The notes under the pieces were generated by a model, which saw nothing but the letters and a program-made list of their open reading frames with translations, was not told the DNA's origin and ran no database searches. A program made the position numbers and the translations under genes. This document shows, in pieces, positions 4,886 through 6,386 of a stretch of 6,386 nt of DNA; the first letter of the stretch is position 1, and each line of letters starts with the position of its first letter. Where the stretch lies: the NCBI GenBank assembly GCA_023251215.1, contig JAHEZF010000099.1:1-6386 (forward strand), read 5' to 3'. The DNA comes from Sphingobacteriales bacterium. Its GTDB lineage: Bacteria > Bacteroidota > Bacteroidia > Chitinophagales > Chitinophagaceae.

Positions 4886-5305
4886 ATGAAGATAGCAATC
4901 ATCAACGGTCCCAACTTAAATCTTCTTGGCAAAAGAGAAACGGATGTTTACGGCAATATGTCTTTTGAACAATTTTTTGAATTGCTGAAGAAAAAATATC
5001 CGGGGGTTGAAATAAATTACTTTCAAAGTAATGTGGAAGGGGAATTGATCAATGAACTACAACGTGTGGGCTTTAGTTATGACGGCATTATTTTTAATCC
5101 CGGCGGATACACTCATACTTCGGTAGCTATTGGCGATGCAGTGGCTGCTATTAAAACCCCCGTCATAGAAGTGCATATTTCCAATGTACATGCACGGGAA
5201 GATTTCCGCAAACTCTCCCATGTTTCGGGCAAAGCAGTGGGCAGCATTATTGGCTTGGGATTGAAGGGATATGAACTGGCGGTGGAATGGTTTTTGTCAA
5301 AATAA
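4886..5305 (+). CDS. aroQ: 3-dehydroquinate dehydratase, type II
   Basis: The product is 139 residues, typical of the small dodecameric type II dehydroquinases. It converts 3-dehydroquinate to 3-dehydroshikimate, the third step of the shikimate pathway, in the cytoplasm. Family marks are NGPNLNLLGKRE (7-18) with R17, VYG with the catalytic tyrosine Y22, FQSNVEGELI (46-55), NPGGYTHTS (71-79) with N71, and PVIEVHISNVHAREDFRKLS (92-111) with the catalytic histidine H102 and the substrate-binding arginine region. GLGLKGYELA (123-132) is the conserved C-terminal stretch. The ATG at 4886 gives the exact family N-terminus. An in-frame GTG at 4868 would add six residues encoded by the ATTCGTGTA repeat and is unlikely. 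It lies 69 nt after carA on the same strand and may be co-transcribed. Confidence 0.97.
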   Translation: MKIAIINGPNLNLLGKRETDVYGNMSFEQFFELLKKKYPGVEINYFQSNVEGELINELQRVGFSYDGIIFNPGGYTHTSVAIGDAVAAIKTPVIEVHISNVHAREDFRKLSHVSGKAVGSIIGLGLKGYELAVEWFLSK

Positions 5306-5332
5306 AAATGCCGGGAGCAAAACTACCGGCAT
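5303..5332 (-). terminator. Terminator between converging genes, oriented for the - strand gene
   Basis: ATGCCGG (5308-5314) pairs with CCGGCAT (5326-5332) across an 11-nt loop. Read on the - strand, the stem is followed by TTTTATT, the complement of 5301-5307, giving a good intrinsic terminator 7 nt after the - strand gene's stop. On the + strand no T-run follows directly (a TTTTT comes 13 nt later, at 5346-5350), so aroQ may be ended less efficiently by it. The T-run overlaps the aroQ stop codon at 5303-5305. Confidence 0.8.
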
Positions 5333-5339
5333 CAGGGCA

Positions 5340-6386
5340 CTAATCTTTTTCCGGTTCCATTCTATTTTCCTCGTCATCTACATGGGCATTAGGAGCAGGA
5401 GTATGTTTTTCTTTTGCCATTATCTTCTTTATCCATTCAGGGTCCTTACGCTGCATTTGTATATTATCCAGTTTGCTAACATACAAACTGCGGCCATGTG
5501 TGCCAAGGACAATTTCATTTTCCCTTACCTGTATGGCAATATCGTGAACCGGAACCGATTTGGGCAATCCTCCATTCCACATCATAAAACTATTGCCCTG
5601 GTCAAAGCTTACGTACAGGCCACCATCTGTACCAACATATAATATACTGTCACTTTTCGGGTCTTCTCTTACTACATTGATGGGTTCATAGGGCAGATCT
5701 TTACCTAATTGTTTCCAGGTGTTTCCATAATCATCACTTATAAATAAATAAGGAGCAAAGTTATCGCTGCGGTAACCGTTCAATGAAGCATATACTCTTG
5801 CTTCTTTATGTTGCGAAGCAATAACACGGCTGACCCACAAACCATTTGGAATTGTATTCACAGGAGGTTTTCCCTTTTTGGGAGGAAGGCCGGTCATTAC
5901 ATTCACTTTTGACCATGTATATCCACCATCCTTTGATAACTGAATGTTACCATCATCGGTACCTGCATACAGCATACCAAAATGCAATGGTGATTCACTT
6001 AATGTAGTCAATGTTCCATAAGGCACATTACCGGGAACTTTTCCATTGGAGAGATCGCCTGTGATGCCGATCAATGTGTCGCCTTTATTTAAAGAACGGT
6101 ACAAACGATTCGTCCCGATATAAAAGATATCCTGATTATGCTTGCTTAATAAAATAGGTGTTTGCCAATTGAAACGAAGTGGAGTTTCGCCCAATTCATG
6201 CTGCGGGCGAACCGATTTTCTGTCGCCCCTTGTTTTGCGGTTCAATCTTGAGTACACTCCAAACTGCGACCCCGCATAGGTAGTGACATTATCTCTTGTG
6301 TCCACCTGCACTTGCATACCATCACCGCCAACGAGAGATTTGTAAGGATAATCACCGGAACTTTGCCAGCCAATGTTTGCCTTGTA
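5340..6386 (-). CDS. Asp-box (BNR/sortilin-like) beta-propeller protein, C-terminal part (partial)
   Basis: The frame is open from the right edge to TAG at 5340-5342, giving 348 visible residues; the true start lies outside. The Met at 6315-6317 is internal, because the frame continues upstream (WQSSGDYPYKSLVGGDGMQV) in a manner typical of the family. Asp-box motifs S-x-D-x-G-x-T-W appear as SKDGGYTW (visible residues 151-158), SDDYGNTW (217-224) and SFDQGNSF (260-267), with a degenerate SLNKGDTL (98-105). Each is preceded by a beta strand such as LYAGTDDG or LYVGTDGG, and the repeats end with LGTHGRSLYV (294-303). This is a BNR propeller as in sortilin/VPS10-like and glycosidase-like proteins, which are often large and exported in Bacteroidota. 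The charged tail (about 311-348) shows no type IX secretion sorting domain. Substrate and activity cannot be inferred. Confidence 0.88.
   Translation of the reverse strand, partial: YKANIGWQSSGDYPYKSLVGGDGMQVQVDTRDNVTTYAGSQFGVYSRLNRKTRGDRKSVRPQHELGETPLRFNWQTPILLSKHNQDIFYIGTNRLYRSLNKGDTLIGITGDLSNGKVPGNVPYGTLTTLSESPLHFGMLYAGTDDGNIQLSKDGGYTWSKVNVMTGLPPKKGKPPVNTIPNGLWVSRVIASQHKEARVYASLNGYRSDNFAPYLFISDDYGNTWKQLGKDLPYEPINVVREDPKSDSILYVGTDGGLYVSFDQGNSFMMWNGGLPKSVPVHDIAIQVRENEIVLGTHGRSLYVSKLDNIQMQRKDPEWIKKIMAKEKHTPAPNAHVDDEENRMEPEKD

Noticed and set aside
5271..5642. 123-codon + strand frame over the aroQ end and the BNR gene
   Set aside because: It is antisense to a clear BNR reading frame and overlaps the end of aroQ and the terminator; no protein features.
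6315..6317. Met as the start of the - strand BNR gene
   Set aside because: The frame stays open to the window edge with family-like sequence (WQSSGDY, GGDG) before it, so the gene begins outside.

Overview
The window reads as a housekeeping segment of a Bacteroidota chromosome, most likely from the Chitinophagaceae or a close relative (lineage is inferred from protein sequence style, not from a search). The signs are: uS4 of the cysteine-free type, the Bacteroidota-style tail of bL36, the gene order rpmJ-rpsM-rpsK-rpsD-rpoA-rplQ followed by carA, no Shine-Dalgarno-like sequence before any of the seven visible starts, and a promoter-like box before carA that fits the Bacteroidota -7 type (TAnnTTTG) rather than the sigma-70 type.

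Layout. Bases 1-3594 hold the end of the large ribosomal protein locus on the + strand: the last 13 codons of rpmJ (bL36), then rpsM (uS13), rpsK (uS11), rpsD (uS4), rpoA (RNA polymerase alpha) and rplQ (bL17). A strong hairpin with a T-run at 3620-3647 closes this unit. A new unit then begins: carA (small, glutamine-hydrolysing subunit of carbamoyl-phosphate synthetase) at 3716-4816 and aroQ (type II 3-dehydroquinase) at 4886-5305. A convergent gene on the - strand enters from the right edge and ends at 5340. It encodes the C-terminal 348 residues of an Asp-box (BNR) beta-propeller protein. A hairpin between the two converging stop codons has its T-run on the - strand.

How the genes work together. 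The first block makes small-subunit head and body proteins (uS13, uS11, uS4), two large-subunit proteins and the polymerase alpha subunit, so it couples ribosome and polymerase supply. carA feeds arginine and pyrimidine synthesis, with no carB beside it. aroQ feeds the shikimate pathway. The BNR gene is unrelated.

The proteins are all ordinary. The unusual part is between them. The spacers in the ribosomal block are long (68, 87, 263, 98 and 138 nt) and filled with short tandem repeats and palindromes, several sitting directly against start codons. The clearest are two exact heptamer arrays (before rpsM and rpsK), two copies of one 8-2-8 palindrome with identical arms and different centres (53-70 and 1121-1138), a related ATTGGGAAA-type element just after both the rpsK and rpsD stops, and a 14-bp-arm inverted repeat plus three 9-mer copies running up to the aroQ start codon. 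I found no CRISPR array, transposase, tRNA, rRNA or defence system, and no evidence of a wholly new system. The leader repeats are the best lead.
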